Positions 1 through 12,065 of a stretch of 64,000 bases of DNA are shown piece after piece. The stretch's first letter is position 1. Every line of letters begins with the position of its first letter. Source of the DNA: Halomonas campaniensis (lineage in GTDB: Bacteria > Pseudomonadota > Gammaproteobacteria > Pseudomonadales > Halomonadaceae); assembly GCF_002211105.1 (NCBI RefSeq), contig NZ_JPUA01000043.1, positions 138,838 to 202,837 of the forward strand, written 5' to 3'. The notes below the pieces were generated by a model. That model ran no database searches and was not told where the DNA came from. It saw only the letters and a program-made list of their open reading frames with translations. The position numbers were made by a program, and so were the translations under genes.

Positions 1-275
1 ATCGGCTTGATGGGCAACCACTGTCGCCACCCAATCGTCTTACTGCGATTGCCGATAACGCGTTAAAAAGCCGCTACAAACGCACTGATTTTATTCGCGG
101 CGTCTACCATACTGATGAGCATGGGCAGTTACACGTGCGCAGTACCGGCGCCCAGGGCTCGGGGATTTTAACCTCGATGGTGGCTGCTAACTGTTTGATT
201 GAGCTTACCGATGACCAAGACAGCGCCCAACCAGGCGAGGTAGTCAGCATACAACCGCTAACGGGATGGCTATGA
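1..275 (+). CDS. moeA: MoeA, molybdopterin molybdenumtransferase (C-terminal part only)
   Basis: The reading frame beginning at base 3 is open from the window edge and stops with TGA at 273-275, so only about the last 90 residues are present. The segment with [14 protein letters not shown] followed by a short tail ending in PLTGWL is typical of the C-terminal domains of MoeA, which inserts molybdate into adenylylated molybdopterin in the cytoplasm. The stop overlaps the start of moaA, so the two are probably translationally coupled in a molybdenum-cofactor operon. The 5' end and catalytic domains lie outside the window. Confidence 0.85.
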   Translation, partial: RLDGQPLSPPNRLTAIADNALKSRYKRTDFIRGVYHTDEHGQLHVRSTGAQGSGILTSMVAANCLIELTDDQDSAQPGEVVSIQPLTGWL

Positions 276-1324
276 GCGAGCAACGAACCGCACAACAGCA
301 ATCTGGCCAACAGCAATCCACCCAAGTGCAAGCTGGCCAGCAACTGATCGATGACTTTGGTCGGCGCGTTAGCTACGTGCGTATCTCGGTCACCGATCGC
401 TGCGATTTCCGCTGCGTGTACTGTATGAGCGAGGAGATGACCTTTCTGCCCCGCGCCCAGGTACTGACGCTGGAAGAGATCGCCATGGTCGCCCGTGCCT
501 TTACCGAGCTAGGGGTGGAGAAGATTCGCCTGACTGGGGGCGAGCCACTGGTTCGTCGCGGCATTGAGCAACTGGTCGATGAGATCGGCGCCATGCCAGG
601 CCTTAACGACTTCACCATGACCACCAACGGCGCCAGCCTGCGCAAGCACGCCAAGCAGCTTTACGCCAGCGGCCTGCGGCGGCTGAATATCAGCCTGGAT
701 TCCCTGGATGCGGAGCGCTTTAAGCAGCTCACCCGCACCGGAGATTTGGCCAAAGTGATCGACGGCATCCACGCCGCCCAGGAAGCGGGTTTTAAGCGTA
801 TCAAGCTCAATGCAGTGATCTTGAAAGGCCGTAACGACGACGAAGTCATCGACCTGGTCACCTTTGCCCGTCAGGAAAATCTCGATATTAGCTTTATCGA
901 AGAGATGCCGCTGGGCGATGTCTCCGACCACTCACGGGCGGAAACCTTTTACTCCAGCGATGATGTCCAGGCACTGATTGAGTCCCGCTATCCGTTAATT
1001 CCCACGACCGAAACGACTCCTGGGCCATCCCGCTACTTCAAAATGGCGGATAGCGATAGCCGGGTAGGGTTTATTTCGCCCCATAGTCACAATTTTTGCG
1101 ACACCTGCAACCGGGTACGCGTGACGGTTGAGGGTCGTTTGCTGCTCTGTCTAGGCAACGAGCACTCGGTAGATCTGCGCGCCGTGCTGCGCCGCCACCC
1201 CGGCAATATGCAGGCGCTGAAAGAGGCCATCATCAATGCCCTGCCGCTCAAGCCGGAGCGCCACCACTTCACCACCGATGGTGATGTGCAGGTGGTGCGT
1301 TTTATGAATATGACGGGGGGGTAG
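266..1324 (+). CDS. moaA: GTP 3',8-cyclase MoaA (radical SAM, molybdenum cofactor step 1)
   Basis: MoaA converts GTP to 3',8-cyclo-7,8-dihydro-GTP, the first step of molybdopterin synthesis. The radical-SAM motif CxxxCxxC is at Cys46, Cys50 and Cys53. A GGEP motif follows at about residue 91. The second 4Fe-4S site is formed by Cys278, Cys281 and Cys295 (CxxC-x13-C). The protein ends in Gly-Gly, the conserved MoaA tail needed for activity. The 352-residue length slightly exceeds E. coli MoaA because of a Gln-rich N-terminal extension. ATG 266 and ATG 272 are both possible starts; ATG 272 would give a classic ATGA overlap with moeA. No strong Shine-Dalgarno sequence separates the two choices. 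Confidence 0.95.
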   Translation: MAMSEQRTAQQQSGQQQSTQVQAGQQLIDDFGRRVSYVRISVTDRCDFRCVYCMSEEMTFLPRAQVLTLEEIAMVARAFTELGVEKIRLTGGEPLVRRGIEQLVDEIGAMPGLNDFTMTTNGASLRKHAKQLYASGLRRLNISLDSLDAERFKQLTRTGDLAKVIDGIHAAQEAGFKRIKLNAVILKGRNDDEVIDLVTFARQENLDISFIEEMPLGDVSDHSRAETFYSSDDVQALIESRYPLIPTTETTPGPSRYFKMADSDSRVGFISPHSHNFCDTCNRVRVTVEGRLLLCLGNEHSVDLRAVLRRHPGNMQALKEAIINALPLKPERHHFTTDGDVQVVRFMNMTGG

Positions 1325-1327
1325 TCG

Positions 1328-2350
1328 TTGGCAGTGTCAGCAGGAGTGGCTAGCAGAAAAGTGCCGGTACATATCATCACCGGCTTTCTCGGCAGTGGCA
1401 AAACCACGCTTATCCACAGCTTGATTGAGCAGAAGCCTGTGGATGAAAAGTGGGCCATCCTGGTTAACGAGTTTGGCCAGATAGGCATCGACCAAGCCAT
1501 GTTCGACGCCCGCGATGATGTGGTCATCAAGGGCCTGCCCGGCGGCTGCCTCTGCTGCCAGCTCGCCTTTGTTCTACAAGCGGCGCTCGTTAATCTGCTG
1601 GCACGCAGTAAACCCGACCGGGTCATCATCGAGCCCTCTGGCCTTGGCCACCCGGCTGGTCTGCTGGATCTTCTGCGTGGTGAGGCTTTTCATGAGGTGG
1701 TTGAGGTGCGCGACATTATTGCCACCCTCGACCCACGCCGGTTAGATGACGCCCGCGCTCGGCAGCACGATACCTTTCGTGACCAGCTCGATATGGCCGA
1801 CGCCGTGGCGCTCACTATGCTCGACCAGAGCACGCCCGAACAGCTCAGCGCTGCCCACGCTTTTGTGGCTGAGCGCTGGCCGCCGCGCAAGTGGGTGCAG
1901 GAAGCCACCCAAGGCGAGCTGCCAATGTCACTGTTAGTGCAGAGCGGCAACGCCGAAGCAAGTGATATTAGCGTGCCCGCCAGCCATCAACAGTTGGCGG
2001 CAACGCCCAGCCTGGAAGGCTCGTTTTTTGACGCCCCTCCCCCTCCCGGCAAGCCCCAGCGAGAAACCGGCACCTCCCTGGGTTACACCAGTACGGGGTT
2101 GCGCTGGCACCCAAGCGAGCGCTTCGACCTGGATAGCCTGGCCAATTGTTTGGGAGAACTGCCCCAGCAAGCGCGCATCAAAGGAGTGTTCCATACTGAT
2201 AGCGGCTGGAAACGCCTTAATCGCGCTAACGGCGCCTTGAGTATCGAAACCAGCGCGTGGCGGCAAGACTCCCGACTGGAAGTCATCCTTCCCGCTACCG
2301 CCCCCACTATCGATATAGAAGCTCGGCTCTGCTCGCTAACGCTGGCTTAA
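1328..2350 (+). CDS. CobW/COG0523-family P-loop GTPase (putative metallochaperone)
   Basis: This belongs to the G3E P-loop GTPases that include YjiA, ZNG and CobW, which handle metal delivery. Walker A GFLGSGKTT is at residues 19-27, and the metal-binding CxCC signature (CLCC) is at 74-77 in the usual GGCLCC context. A switch motif EPSGLGHP and a C-terminal CobW_C-like domain follow. The start is TTG (1328), three bases after the moaA stop, with GTG 1334 as an alternative. The position directly behind moeA-moaA suggests a role in molybdenum-cofactor or metalloenzyme maturation, but that is inference. The guanine-specificity motif, expected as NKxD or TKxD, reads TMLD (about residue 158), so the Lys is missing. 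The last four bases overlap tail-to-tail with the next gene. Confidence 0.85.
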   Translation: MAVSAGVASRKVPVHIITGFLGSGKTTLIHSLIEQKPVDEKWAILVNEFGQIGIDQAMFDARDDVVIKGLPGGCLCCQLAFVLQAALVNLLARSKPDRVIIEPSGLGHPAGLLDLLRGEAFHEVVEVRDIIATLDPRRLDDARARQHDTFRDQLDMADAVALTMLDQSTPEQLSAAHAFVAERWPPRKWVQEATQGELPMSLLVQSGNAEASDISVPASHQQLAATPSLEGSFFDAPPPPGKPQRETGTSLGYTSTGLRWHPSERFDLDSLANCLGELPQQARIKGVFHTDSGWKRLNRANGALSIETSAWRQDSRLEVILPATAPTIDIEARLCSLTLA

Positions 2351-5055
2351 TCACCAATAATCAATCTCTCAATGGCCGCAGCCGTGACCGGACGCCCAAA
2401 CAGATAGCCTTGATAAGCGTGGCAGTCGTGGGCCAGTAGCCACGCCTGCTGCGCTTTGGTTTCCACCCCCTCGGCAATAACCTCTAGATTGAGGCTCTCT
2501 GCCAGAACAATGGTACTCTCCACAATCGCCGCATTGGCCTGACTTTCCAGCACCTGCTGCACAAAGGATTGATCGATTTTAAGCTGATCCAGCGGCAGTT
2601 GGGCCAAATACGCCAGCGATGAGTAACCGGTGCCGAAATCATCCAGAGAGAAACGCACGCCACGCGCTTTCAGGGCGAGCATTTTATCCCGGGCGTCATC
2701 CCGCGCTTCCACAAACAGTGACTCCGTCACTTCCAGCTTTAGCTGTTGAAGCGGCGCCTGGGTACGCGCAAAAACCCCTTCTACTCGGGCCAGAAATTGC
2801 TCATCGCGAAACTGGAGCGGACTGATATTCACCGATATGGTCAATTGGCTTAGTCGGGGGTGCTGCGCCCAACGCGCTAATTGATAGCAGGCGTCCTCCA
2901 AGACCCATTCGCCCACATCGTTTATCAATTCATTGCTTTCCAGCAGCGGTATAAAGTCGCCTGGAGAGACCATGCCACGCTCAGGATGATGCCAGCGCAG
3001 CAGCGCTTCAACGCCAGTGATCGTTCCGTAGTGATCAACCTGTGGCTGGTAATAGAGCTGCCACTGCTGACTGGCCTGGGCTTGGCGCAGATCCGACTCT
3101 AACTTTACATGGGCCAATAGCGCTGCCTGCATTGAAGGATCAAAAAAGCAGAGCCCGTGGCGACCATTGCTCTTAGCCTGAAAGAGCGCCATATCCACCT
3201 GCTGCAGATAGTCATCAACGCCGTACTCATTGCTCGCCATAATCGTAATACCAATGCTCCCCGTCACCATGATGCTCTCTTCGGCGAGCGTGATTGGCTC
3301 GTTAAGGGTCGCTAGCAATTTATAGGCGATACGCTCCACCAGCCGCGTGGTCTGAGCATCATTGCTATCCACGCCCTCAATTAAGACCGCAAATTCATCG
3401 CTCCCCAGCCGCGCCAAAGTGTCGGTATCCCGCAACATCTGGCCCATCCGTCGTGCCACGCTCTGTAGTACCTGATCTCCCGCATAGTGACCCAAGGTGT
3501 CATTGATTTGCTTAAAGTTGTCGATATCGATAAACAGTAGCGCTCCGCAACGCTGATGGCGCTGAAGCTCCTTAAGGGCAGTGCCCATGCGATCCATAAA
3601 CAGTCGCCGGTTCGCCAACCCGGTTAGGGTGTCATAAAACGCCAGCTGATGAATCTCCTGCTCAGCGGCTTTACGCTCGCTGATATCGCTCATAGTGGCC
3701 ACGTAGTGAGTTAAGGTGCCCTCATCACTGTAGACAGCACTTATGGTTAGCCACTCGGGAAACAGTTCACCATTCTTACGCTGGTTCCATATCTCGCCTT
3801 CCCAGTTACCGGTTTTGATAACACGCTTCCATAAACGCCGGTAAAAGGTGGCATTTTGTAGACCAGAGCTGAACATGCGAGGGTTGTTACCGACTATCTC
3901 GGCTTCGCTATAGCCAGTGATACGGCTGAAGGTCTCATTAACCTTGAGTATGGTGCCCCGAGGATCGGTGATTAGAATGCCTAAATGTGTTTGAAAGGCG
4001 GCAGCGGCGATTTGCGCCTCGGCACGGGCCTGCTCACGCTCTTCAATGCGCTGGCGCAGTTGATGCGCCAACGCTAAACGGTTCAGGTAGTGGCGTACCC
4101 CCCAAGCGCCCAACAGGGCAATGACTGCCGTCACCAGCATTAAAATCAAAGCGCGCTGCCGCCAGGCGGAAAGCAGCTCGTGAAGGTCTACGCCGACCAC
4201 GGCCAGCATGGGATACTCGCCCACCCTCAGTACCCGAAACAGACGCTTACGGCCATCAATAGGCGAGTTAAAGTTGATTGACCAAGTAGACTCGCCACGG
4301 GTAAGCCACTCAACCGTTTCAGGGCTATCTATAGTCGTACCGATCGAAAATGACGCTTCCGGTATAGGGTACCGGGCAATAAACTTTAAATCGGAATCAA
4401 CCAGGGCAATGCTCTCACCATCGTAGACACTCATCTGCTCAAGCGAGTCGGCAAATACTTGCGGTAGAACGCGAGAAATCACTACCCCGGCAAAATCACC
4501 GTGCGAGCTTTCAAAGCGCCGACCGTGGTACAAATAGAAGCGCTGATCACTTGTGGATAAGTTGAGTGGGGTAATTTTCTCCTGCTCTCTACCCTCTTCA
4601 AAATCGCTAAAAAAAGTCGTTGCCCGGATATTGAAGTTGGTATTCCATTTACCGCTGCCACTCGCCAGCAAACGTCCCTCGGCATCTATAATGACTATTT
4701 CGTCAATCATAGGCATATACTGGGTAAGGTTTTCCAACGAACGTTGAAGCTCTTCCATGTGTTCGCTATCAGTCATTCCTTGCAGCGCTAATAGTTCTGT
4801 TAGCCCAAATAATGCTTGACCACTTTGTGCAAACACGCCTTTTGCCCACTCATTGACCACGTTGGCACGGGCGGTAATACGAGACTCGGCAGCCGTAATT
4901 TCTTGCCTATACTGTTCGCTCAGCAGCCAACCGAAAAGTACCATCATGACAAGCAGTGCTAGCAGATATAGCGCAATCACATGGCGACGCTGTTGCCGGT
5001 AAGTCTTGGTAGCTTTCAACACATCATCATTTACATTAGTGGAGGTAGCGGACAT
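2347..5055 (-). CDS. Membrane PAS-GGDEF-EAL protein (c-di-GMP turnover)
   Basis: This is a 902-residue inner-membrane signalling protein. A transmembrane helix at about 25-45 is followed by a roughly 240-residue periplasmic Cache-like sensor and a second helix near 300-320. A PAS domain (about 350-465), a GGDEF domain (about 475-640) and an EAL domain (about 650-895) follow. The GGDEF loop reads GSDEF instead of GGDEF, while an RxxD inhibitory-site motif (RDTD) is kept, so cyclase activity is doubtful. The EAL domain keeps EALLR, EVTES, DDFGTGYS, LKIDQSF and EGVET, so it is probably an active c-di-GMP phosphodiesterase. It is convergent with the CobW gene and divergent from the LysR gene. Confidence 0.9.
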   Translation of the reverse strand: MSATSTNVNDDVLKATKTYRQQRRHVIALYLLALLVMMVLFGWLLSEQYRQEITAAESRITARANVVNEWAKGVFAQSGQALFGLTELLALQGMTDSEHMEELQRSLENLTQYMPMIDEIVIIDAEGRLLASGSGKWNTNFNIRATTFFSDFEEGREQEKITPLNLSTSDQRFYLYHGRRFESSHGDFAGVVISRVLPQVFADSLEQMSVYDGESIALVDSDLKFIARYPIPEASFSIGTTIDSPETVEWLTRGESTWSINFNSPIDGRKRLFRVLRVGEYPMLAVVGVDLHELLSAWRQRALILMLVTAVIALLGAWGVRHYLNRLALAHQLRQRIEEREQARAEAQIAAAAFQTHLGILITDPRGTILKVNETFSRITGYSEAEIVGNNPRMFSSGLQNATFYRRLWKRVIKTGNWEGEIWNQRKNGELFPEWLTISAVYSDEGTLTHYVATMSDISERKAAEQEIHQLAFYDTLTGLANRRLFMDRMGTALKELQRHQRCGALLFIDIDNFKQINDTLGHYAGDQVLQSVARRMGQMLRDTDTLARLGSDEFAVLIEGVDSNDAQTTRLVERIAYKLLATLNEPITLAEESIMVTGSIGITIMASNEYGVDDYLQQVDMALFQAKSNGRHGLCFFDPSMQAALLAHVKLESDLRQAQASQQWQLYYQPQVDHYGTITGVEALLRWHHPERGMVSPGDFIPLLESNELINDVGEWVLEDACYQLARWAQHPRLSQLTISVNISPLQFRDEQFLARVEGVFARTQAPLQQLKLEVTESLFVEARDDARDKMLALKARGVRFSLDDFGTGYSSLAYLAQLPLDQLKIDQSFVQQVLESQANAAIVESTIVLAESLNLEVIAEGVETKAQQAWLLAHDCHAYQGYLFGRPVTAAAIERLIIGD

Positions 5056-5261
5056 CGCGCAGAAGCCTTATGCAGGTAACCCTTGGAGACACCTGATAGA
5101 GTGTAAAAAGTAACCAGAAATACTATTAAAGCACGCGCTGACACGCGGCTTTAGCTGAATAGTGCCGTGGCGCTTTTAGGATGTATATCAGTTTTTATCA
5201 CCGTTAATACGTTGAAAAGCGTGACCTTATGTATTGATAGCCTACCTACCAGGGAATTGTT

Positions 5262-6164
5262 ATGGCATCGCTGGGCCAGATGAGTGACTACGAGATACGT
5301 CTCATCCGTATTTTTAAGACCGTCGTTGAGTGCGGCGGCTTTACCGCGGCGGAAACCACGCTGGGGATTAGCCGTTCGGCGATTAGCCAGCATATGAATG
5401 ATCTGGAGGGGCGGCTGGGCTTTTCGCTCTGCCAACGTGGGCGCGGCGGGTTTAGTTTAACCGAAGAGGGCAAAGAGATTTATCAGGCAGGGTTAACGCT
5501 ACTTACCGCGCTTGAAACGTTTAAAAGCGATGTTAACGCGCTACATCAAACGATTAAAGGCGAGCTGAATATCGGCATCACCGATAATCTGGTGACACTA
5601 CCCGCCATGCATGTCACTAATGCATTGACGGAGCTTAGCGCACCGGAGCATGAGGTAACGCTGCATATTCATATGGAGCCGTCTGACGCGGTCATCCGAG
5701 GCGTGATGGATGGCCACCTGCACGTCGGCGTTGTGCCTGCGGTGAACCTGCCCACCAGCTTAGAAGCGCGCCACCTGTATGATGAGCCATCCTATCTTTA
5801 CTGCGCGGCGGGCCATCCGCTGTTTACTGAGGATGATGACGTGCTCAGTGGTGAGGATATCGCCCAGCATGCCGCTATTTCGCCCCGCTATCCGTTACCG
5901 GTTGAGGCGCGCCAGGCACATGATGTGCTCAGCCTGCGTGCTTCGGCATCTGATCGCGAAGGCGCCGCCTTTTTGATTCTGACCGGGCGCTTTATCGGCT
6001 TTCTACCTGAGCATGTCGCCGCACAGTGGGTGGCTGCAGGCAAAATGCGGGCGCTGCATACCAACACGCAGCACTACCGCATCCCCTTTGTACTGATTAC
6101 CCGCCATGATCGCCGCCCTAACCGGGTTGTTGATGCGTTCTTGCGTTTCATCAAGAGCAGCTAA
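5262..6164 (+). CDS. LysR-family transcriptional regulator
   Basis: This 300-residue protein has an N-terminal winged HTH (about 10-68, with the recognition segment GISRSAISQHMNDLEGRLG) and a C-terminal effector-binding domain. ATG 5262 is preceded by AGGGAA at good spacing; ATG 5280 is a less likely start. It sits convergent to the NCS1 transporter, at the edge of the pyrimidine-catabolic block. It is therefore the best local candidate to control the transporter and the pyd-type operon from the 7719-8292 region. The effector is unknown, and a reduced pyrimidine or ureide would be a guess. Confidence 0.9.
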   Translation: MASLGQMSDYEIRLIRIFKTVVECGGFTAAETTLGISRSAISQHMNDLEGRLGFSLCQRGRGGFSLTEEGKEIYQAGLTLLTALETFKSDVNALHQTIKGELNIGITDNLVTLPAMHVTNALTELSAPEHEVTLHIHMEPSDAVIRGVMDGHLHVGVVPAVNLPTSLEARHLYDEPSYLYCAAGHPLFTEDDDVLSGEDIAQHAAISPRYPLPVEARQAHDVLSLRASASDREGAAFLILTGRFIGFLPEHVAAQWVAAGKMRALHTNTQHYRIPFVLITRHDRRPNRVVDAFLRFIKSS

Positions 6165-6170
6165 AATAGA

Positions 6171-6193
6171 AACCCCGGCACGAAGCCGGGGTT
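6171..6193. terminator. Bidirectional rho-independent terminator
   Basis: A perfect 9-bp stem (AACCCCGGC / GCCGGGGTT) with a 5-nt loop lies between the convergent LysR and NCS1 genes. It has an A-rich flank at 6163-6170, which becomes a short U tract for the minus-strand transcript. Confidence 0.8.
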
Positions 6194-6200
6194 CAACTGT

Positions 6201-7718
6201 TTAGCGCTGCTCGGCGGCCTCCTTGGCCATTATCGGTGCAGGCCCCGCCTGTGGCGAAGAAGACAGCACTTGGCTGGCAACAAAATATACGATGGCCCCC
6301 AGCGCCGAGCCGGTGAACCAGCCGTAGTCGTAGAACCAGTTCATGGTGCCGGTTAACAGCGATAGTAAAGTAAGCGCCACGGGCACACCGAAGGCGATGA
6401 AACCAGCGACATTCACCGCAGGATAGGCATGGCTATCCATGTACAGGCTCGGCACATCCAAACGCTGCTTTTTAATCAGGAAGTAGTCCACCGCCATAAT
6501 GCCCGCGATAGGGCCTAGCAGGCTTGAGTAGCCCAACAGCCAGTTGGAGTACATCTGCTCCAGAGACACGCCAGGTGGAATGATCCCCGCTTTTTGCAGC
6601 AGATCATAGCCCATCAGCAGCACGCCCACGGCACCCGTTAAAAGTACGCCGCGCGTCTGATTAATCAATTTAGGCGCAATATTCTGGAAATCGTTGGTGG
6701 GTGAGACAATATTAGCGGCGGTATTGGTAGAAAGGGTTGCGATGATAATTAACAGCATCGCCAGCACGACCCAAAATGGGCTATCGATCATTCCGATCAG
6801 ATTGACCGGGTCGGCAACGGTTTGGCCCACCAGCGTCTCGGAAGCAGCGGTTAACACCACGCCGAGGGCGGCAAAGAAAAACATCGTCAGCGGCAGCCCT
6901 ATCACCTGGCCGACGATTTGGTCTTTTTGGCTTTTGGCAAAGCGGCTGAAATCAGGAATATTCAGCGATAGCGTGGCCCAAAAACCCACCATGGCGGTTA
7001 AGCCCGCGAAGAAGTAGCCGTATACCGATGCCCCTTCAGGCCGCGACGGCGGCTGCGCCAGTAATTCGGTCATCGACATATGCGGCCACGCCCACACCAT
7101 CAGGCCAACCCCGACTGCCAACAGCAATGGTGCCGCCAGCGTCTCCAGCCATTTAATCGACTCTGCCCCACGAACCACCACATAGAGGTTCATTGCGCCG
7201 AAGACAAAAAATCCGATCACTTCACCTACACCGCCAAGCGCAGCCCATGCGGGAATCAACTCAGACAGCAGCAAGTGAATAGCCAGCCCGCCAAACATGG
7301 TTTGGATACCAAACCAGCCACAGCCAACCAACGCGCGCACCAGGCAGGGTACGTTGGAGCCTAAAATACCGAACGATGAGCGCAGCACGACCGGAAAGGG
7401 AATACCAAACTTGGTTCCAGGAAATGCATTTAAAGTGAGAGGAATCAATACGATCACGTTGGCTAAGAGAATGGCGAACAGCGCTTCCCCTACGCTCAAC
7501 CCAAAATAGGCGGTTAATACCCCGCCTAGCGTGTAGGTGGGTACGCAGATCGACATGCCTACCCACAGCGCCGCAATATTCCACTTGCTCCAAGTACGCT
7601 CGCTGGCCTGGGTAGGCGCAATATCCACATTAAAACGCGCGCTGTTGCGTACATCGTCCCCCACATCAAGCTCAATCAATCCGCCTCGATCCACCATCTG
7701 AGAGGTTATTTCGGTCAT
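6201..7718 (-). CDS. NCS1-family nucleobase/hydantoin:cation symporter
   Basis: This 505-residue, roughly 12-helix inner-membrane transporter belongs to the NCS1 family (Mhp1, PucI, allantoin and uracil permeases). The N-terminal segment SERTWSKWNIAALWVGM and the GCGWFGIQTMFGG segment in helix 3 are characteristic; the latter carries the aromatic residue that stacks on the substrate in Mhp1. A strong GAGGAG lies upstream of the ATG. It is divergent from the pyrimidine operon across a 574-bp AT-rich gap, which suggests import of uracil, thymine, dihydropyrimidines or hydantoins. Substrate identity cannot be read from sequence with certainty. Confidence 0.88.
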   Translation of the reverse strand: MTEITSQMVDRGGLIELDVGDDVRNSARFNVDIAPTQASERTWSKWNIAALWVGMSICVPTYTLGGVLTAYFGLSVGEALFAILLANVIVLIPLTLNAFPGTKFGIPFPVVLRSSFGILGSNVPCLVRALVGCGWFGIQTMFGGLAIHLLLSELIPAWAALGGVGEVIGFFVFGAMNLYVVVRGAESIKWLETLAAPLLLAVGVGLMVWAWPHMSMTELLAQPPSRPEGASVYGYFFAGLTAMVGFWATLSLNIPDFSRFAKSQKDQIVGQVIGLPLTMFFFAALGVVLTAASETLVGQTVADPVNLIGMIDSPFWVVLAMLLIIIATLSTNTAANIVSPTNDFQNIAPKLINQTRGVLLTGAVGVLLMGYDLLQKAGIIPPGVSLEQMYSNWLLGYSSLLGPIAGIMAVDYFLIKKQRLDVPSLYMDSHAYPAVNVAGFIAFGVPVALTLLSLLTGTMNWFYDYGWFTGSALGAIVYFVASQVLSSSPQAGPAPIMAKEAAEQR

Positions 7719-8292
7719 TTTTTATCTCCTCAGCATTGCGTTGTCCACCACTCCCACGGTCAGTGGAGCTGTTCAAAAAGACGCTTAGAAATCATGGCTG
7801 TTAGAAACCATAGCTTTTAGAAAACAAGCAATAAGTGTGCCTATCCACAAAAGCAGGACAACTAACTCCTTGATTAAAAACTGTCTTAAGGGACAACAAT
7901 ATTATTGTTAGCTTGTTACCTTACCCTCTTTCCCAACTCAAACAAAAACCAATTAAACAAAGCTAGATCAAAAAAAATATTTGCACCAACACTAAGCACA
8001 AAAATACGACGAATATCCATAAAAAATCAACTAACACAATGATTACAAAACAAAAAACAGGCAATCTATAACGGTGCAAGGGTTCACCAAAAAAGTGAAT
8101 TCAGCTGCATAAAATAATAAAAACAAACGAACTCAAAGAGTTAAATGCGATTGTAGAAATTGAATTTTAAGACTTGCTAAAACCACCAAGCCAGCGATAC
8201 TTTCAACAAAAGCTGCCAGACCAGTCAGCTTTATAATATTAATTCTCAACTCCTAAACACGCTTTAAATCAACAATCAGAGGGGAGTGCCTC
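7719..8292. promoter_or_regulatory. 574-bp AT-rich divergent control region (NCS1 / pyrimidine operon)
   Basis: No credible gene is present. The base composition is clearly AT-richer than the flanks, with many A tracts (for example 7968-7980 and 8041-8060). It must hold the promoters of both the NCS1 gene and the pyrimidine operon. Visible elements include a small inverted repeat AACAAT-ATT-ATTGTT at 7895-7909, of the size and A/T-rich type bound by LysR proteins, and a perfect -10 hexamer at 8232-8237. The length suggests several regulator sites. Confidence 0.6.
8232..8237 (+). promoter_or_regulatory. Candidate -10 element (TATAAT) of the pyrimidine operon
   Basis: A perfect TATAAT lies 55 bases upstream of the first ATG of the operon. 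No good -35 hexamer is seen 16-18 bases upstream (AAAGCT at 8209-8214), which would fit an activator-dependent promoter. The ribosome-binding site AGAGGGGAG precedes ATG 8293. Confidence 0.4.
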
Positions 8293-10627
<2,335 letters not shown>

Positions 10628-10685
10628 ATAAGAAAGAACGACCAAGACCAACAGCTGTGCCCATAACAACAGCGGAGGCTCTACT

Positions 10686-12065
10686 GTGACTAGCCCACTG
10701 AACCACCTACCCAGCGCAAAAGAGGTCGGCACCTATGACCCGGATACGCTGGCAAGCAACTTTAGCGACCTACACCCACCGCTTACTCCGCGCCAGGCGA
10801 TGATTGAAAGCCAGCGCTGCCTCTACTGCTATGACGCACCTTGCGTAGAGGCTTGCCCATCGGATATCGATATCCCGAGCTTTATTCGCCAGATCAGCGA
10901 GAACAATATCAACGGCGCGGCAGAAACCATTCTGGAAGCCAACATTCTTGGCGGCAGCTGCGCCCGGGTGTGCCCCACCGAAATTCTCTGTGAACGCAGC
11001 TGCGTACGCAATCACGACGCCGAGTGCCAGCCGGTGCTAATCGGCCTGTTACAGCGCCACGCTACCGATAACATGCAGTTCGATAGCCACCCCTTTAAGC
11101 GCGCCGCCAGCACAGGCCGCCATATTGCCGTGGTAGGCGCCGGTCCGGCGGGGCTCTCCTGCGCTCACCGCCTAGCCATGCTGGGCCACCAAGTAACGAT
11201 TTTTGAAGCCAAACAGAAGCCCGGCGGGCTAAATGAATACGGGATTGCCCGCTACAAAATGACCGACGACTTCGCCCACAAGGAAGTCGAGTTTTTGCTG
11301 GAAATTGGCGGCATCGAGATTCAGTACGGCCAACGGCTGGGCGAAAGCCTGGAGCTTGCCACGCTCCATAAGCAGTACGATAGCGTGTTTCTTGGCTTGG
11401 GCCTGGGCGCCAGCCGTGCCCTGGGTTTAACCGGGGAGCAAGCACCCGGCCTGATGCCTGCGGTGGACTACATCAACGTTCTCCGCCAGGCCGACGACCT
11501 GGGCACTCTTGCGGTAGCCCAGCGCTGTATCGTGATTGGCGCAGGCAATACCGCCATTGATATGGCCACCCAAATGGCCCGCTTAGGCGCTACGGAGGTA
11601 ACGCTGGTTTACCGTCGCGGTATTGAAGCCATGTCCGCCACCGACCACGAGCAGGAGATCGCCAAAGCCAACGGTGTGCGCATGGTGACCTGGGCGCAGC
11701 CCGACGAGATTCTGCTAGATGATCAGGGCCGTGTAGCGGGCATGCGCTTTGCCAAGACTTACGACCAAGCAGGCGGCTTAACCACTACCGGAGAAACCTT
11801 CGAGGTTGTCGCTGACGCCATCTTTAAAGCCATCGGTCAGGACTTCGAGGGCGAAAGTCTACGCGACGCCACCGCCGCTGAACTCGCCCGCGACGGCGAA
11901 CGTATTCATGTGGATGAGATGTTCCGCACCTCGTTGCCCAATGTGTACGCCGGTGGCGACTGTGTGAAGCCCGGCCAAGACCTTACCGTTCAGGCCGTGC
12001 AGCACGGCAAACTGGCCGCTCACGCCATTCATCAAGCGCTCGCCGCCAAGCAGGAGGCCGCATGA
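10686..12065 (+). CDS. preT: NAD-dependent dihydropyrimidine dehydrogenase subunit PreT
   Basis: This is the electron-input subunit of the two-subunit bacterial dihydropyrimidine dehydrogenase. The N-terminal domain carries two 4Fe-4S cysteine sets (Cys45, 48, 53, 57 and Cys92, 96, 102, 106). It is followed by an FAD-binding motif GAGPAGLSC near 151 and an NAD(P)H motif GAGNTAIDMA near 277. This arrangement matches the N-terminal half of mammalian DPD. The start is GTG with GGAGG seven bases upstream. The stop overlaps the preA start by four bases (ATGA), which implies coupled translation and equimolar subunits. Confidence 0.95.
   Translation: MTSPLNHLPSAKEVGTYDPDTLASNFSDLHPPLTPRQAMIESQRCLYCYDAPCVEACPSDIDIPSFIRQISENNINGAAETILEANILGGSCARVCPTEILCERSCVRNHDAECQPVLIGLLQRHATDNMQFDSHPFKRAASTGRHIAVVGAGPAGLSCAHRLAMLGHQVTIFEAKQKPGGLNEYGIARYKMTDDFAHKEVEFLLEIGGIEIQYGQRLGESLELATLHKQYDSVFLGLGLGASRALGLTGEQAPGLMPAVDYINVLRQADDLGTLAVAQRCIVIGAGNTAIDMATQMARLGATEVTLVYRRGIEAMSATDHEQEIAKANGVRMVTWAQPDEILLDDQGRVAGMRFAKTYDQAGGLTTTGETFEVVADAIFKAIGQDFEGESLRDATAAELARDGERIHVDEMFRTSLPNVYAGGDCVKPGQDLTVQAVQHGKLAAHAIHQALAAKQEAA

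Noticed and set aside
509..931. Antisense open frame inside moaA
   Set aside because: moaA has all its cysteine motifs; the antisense frame is a composition artefact.
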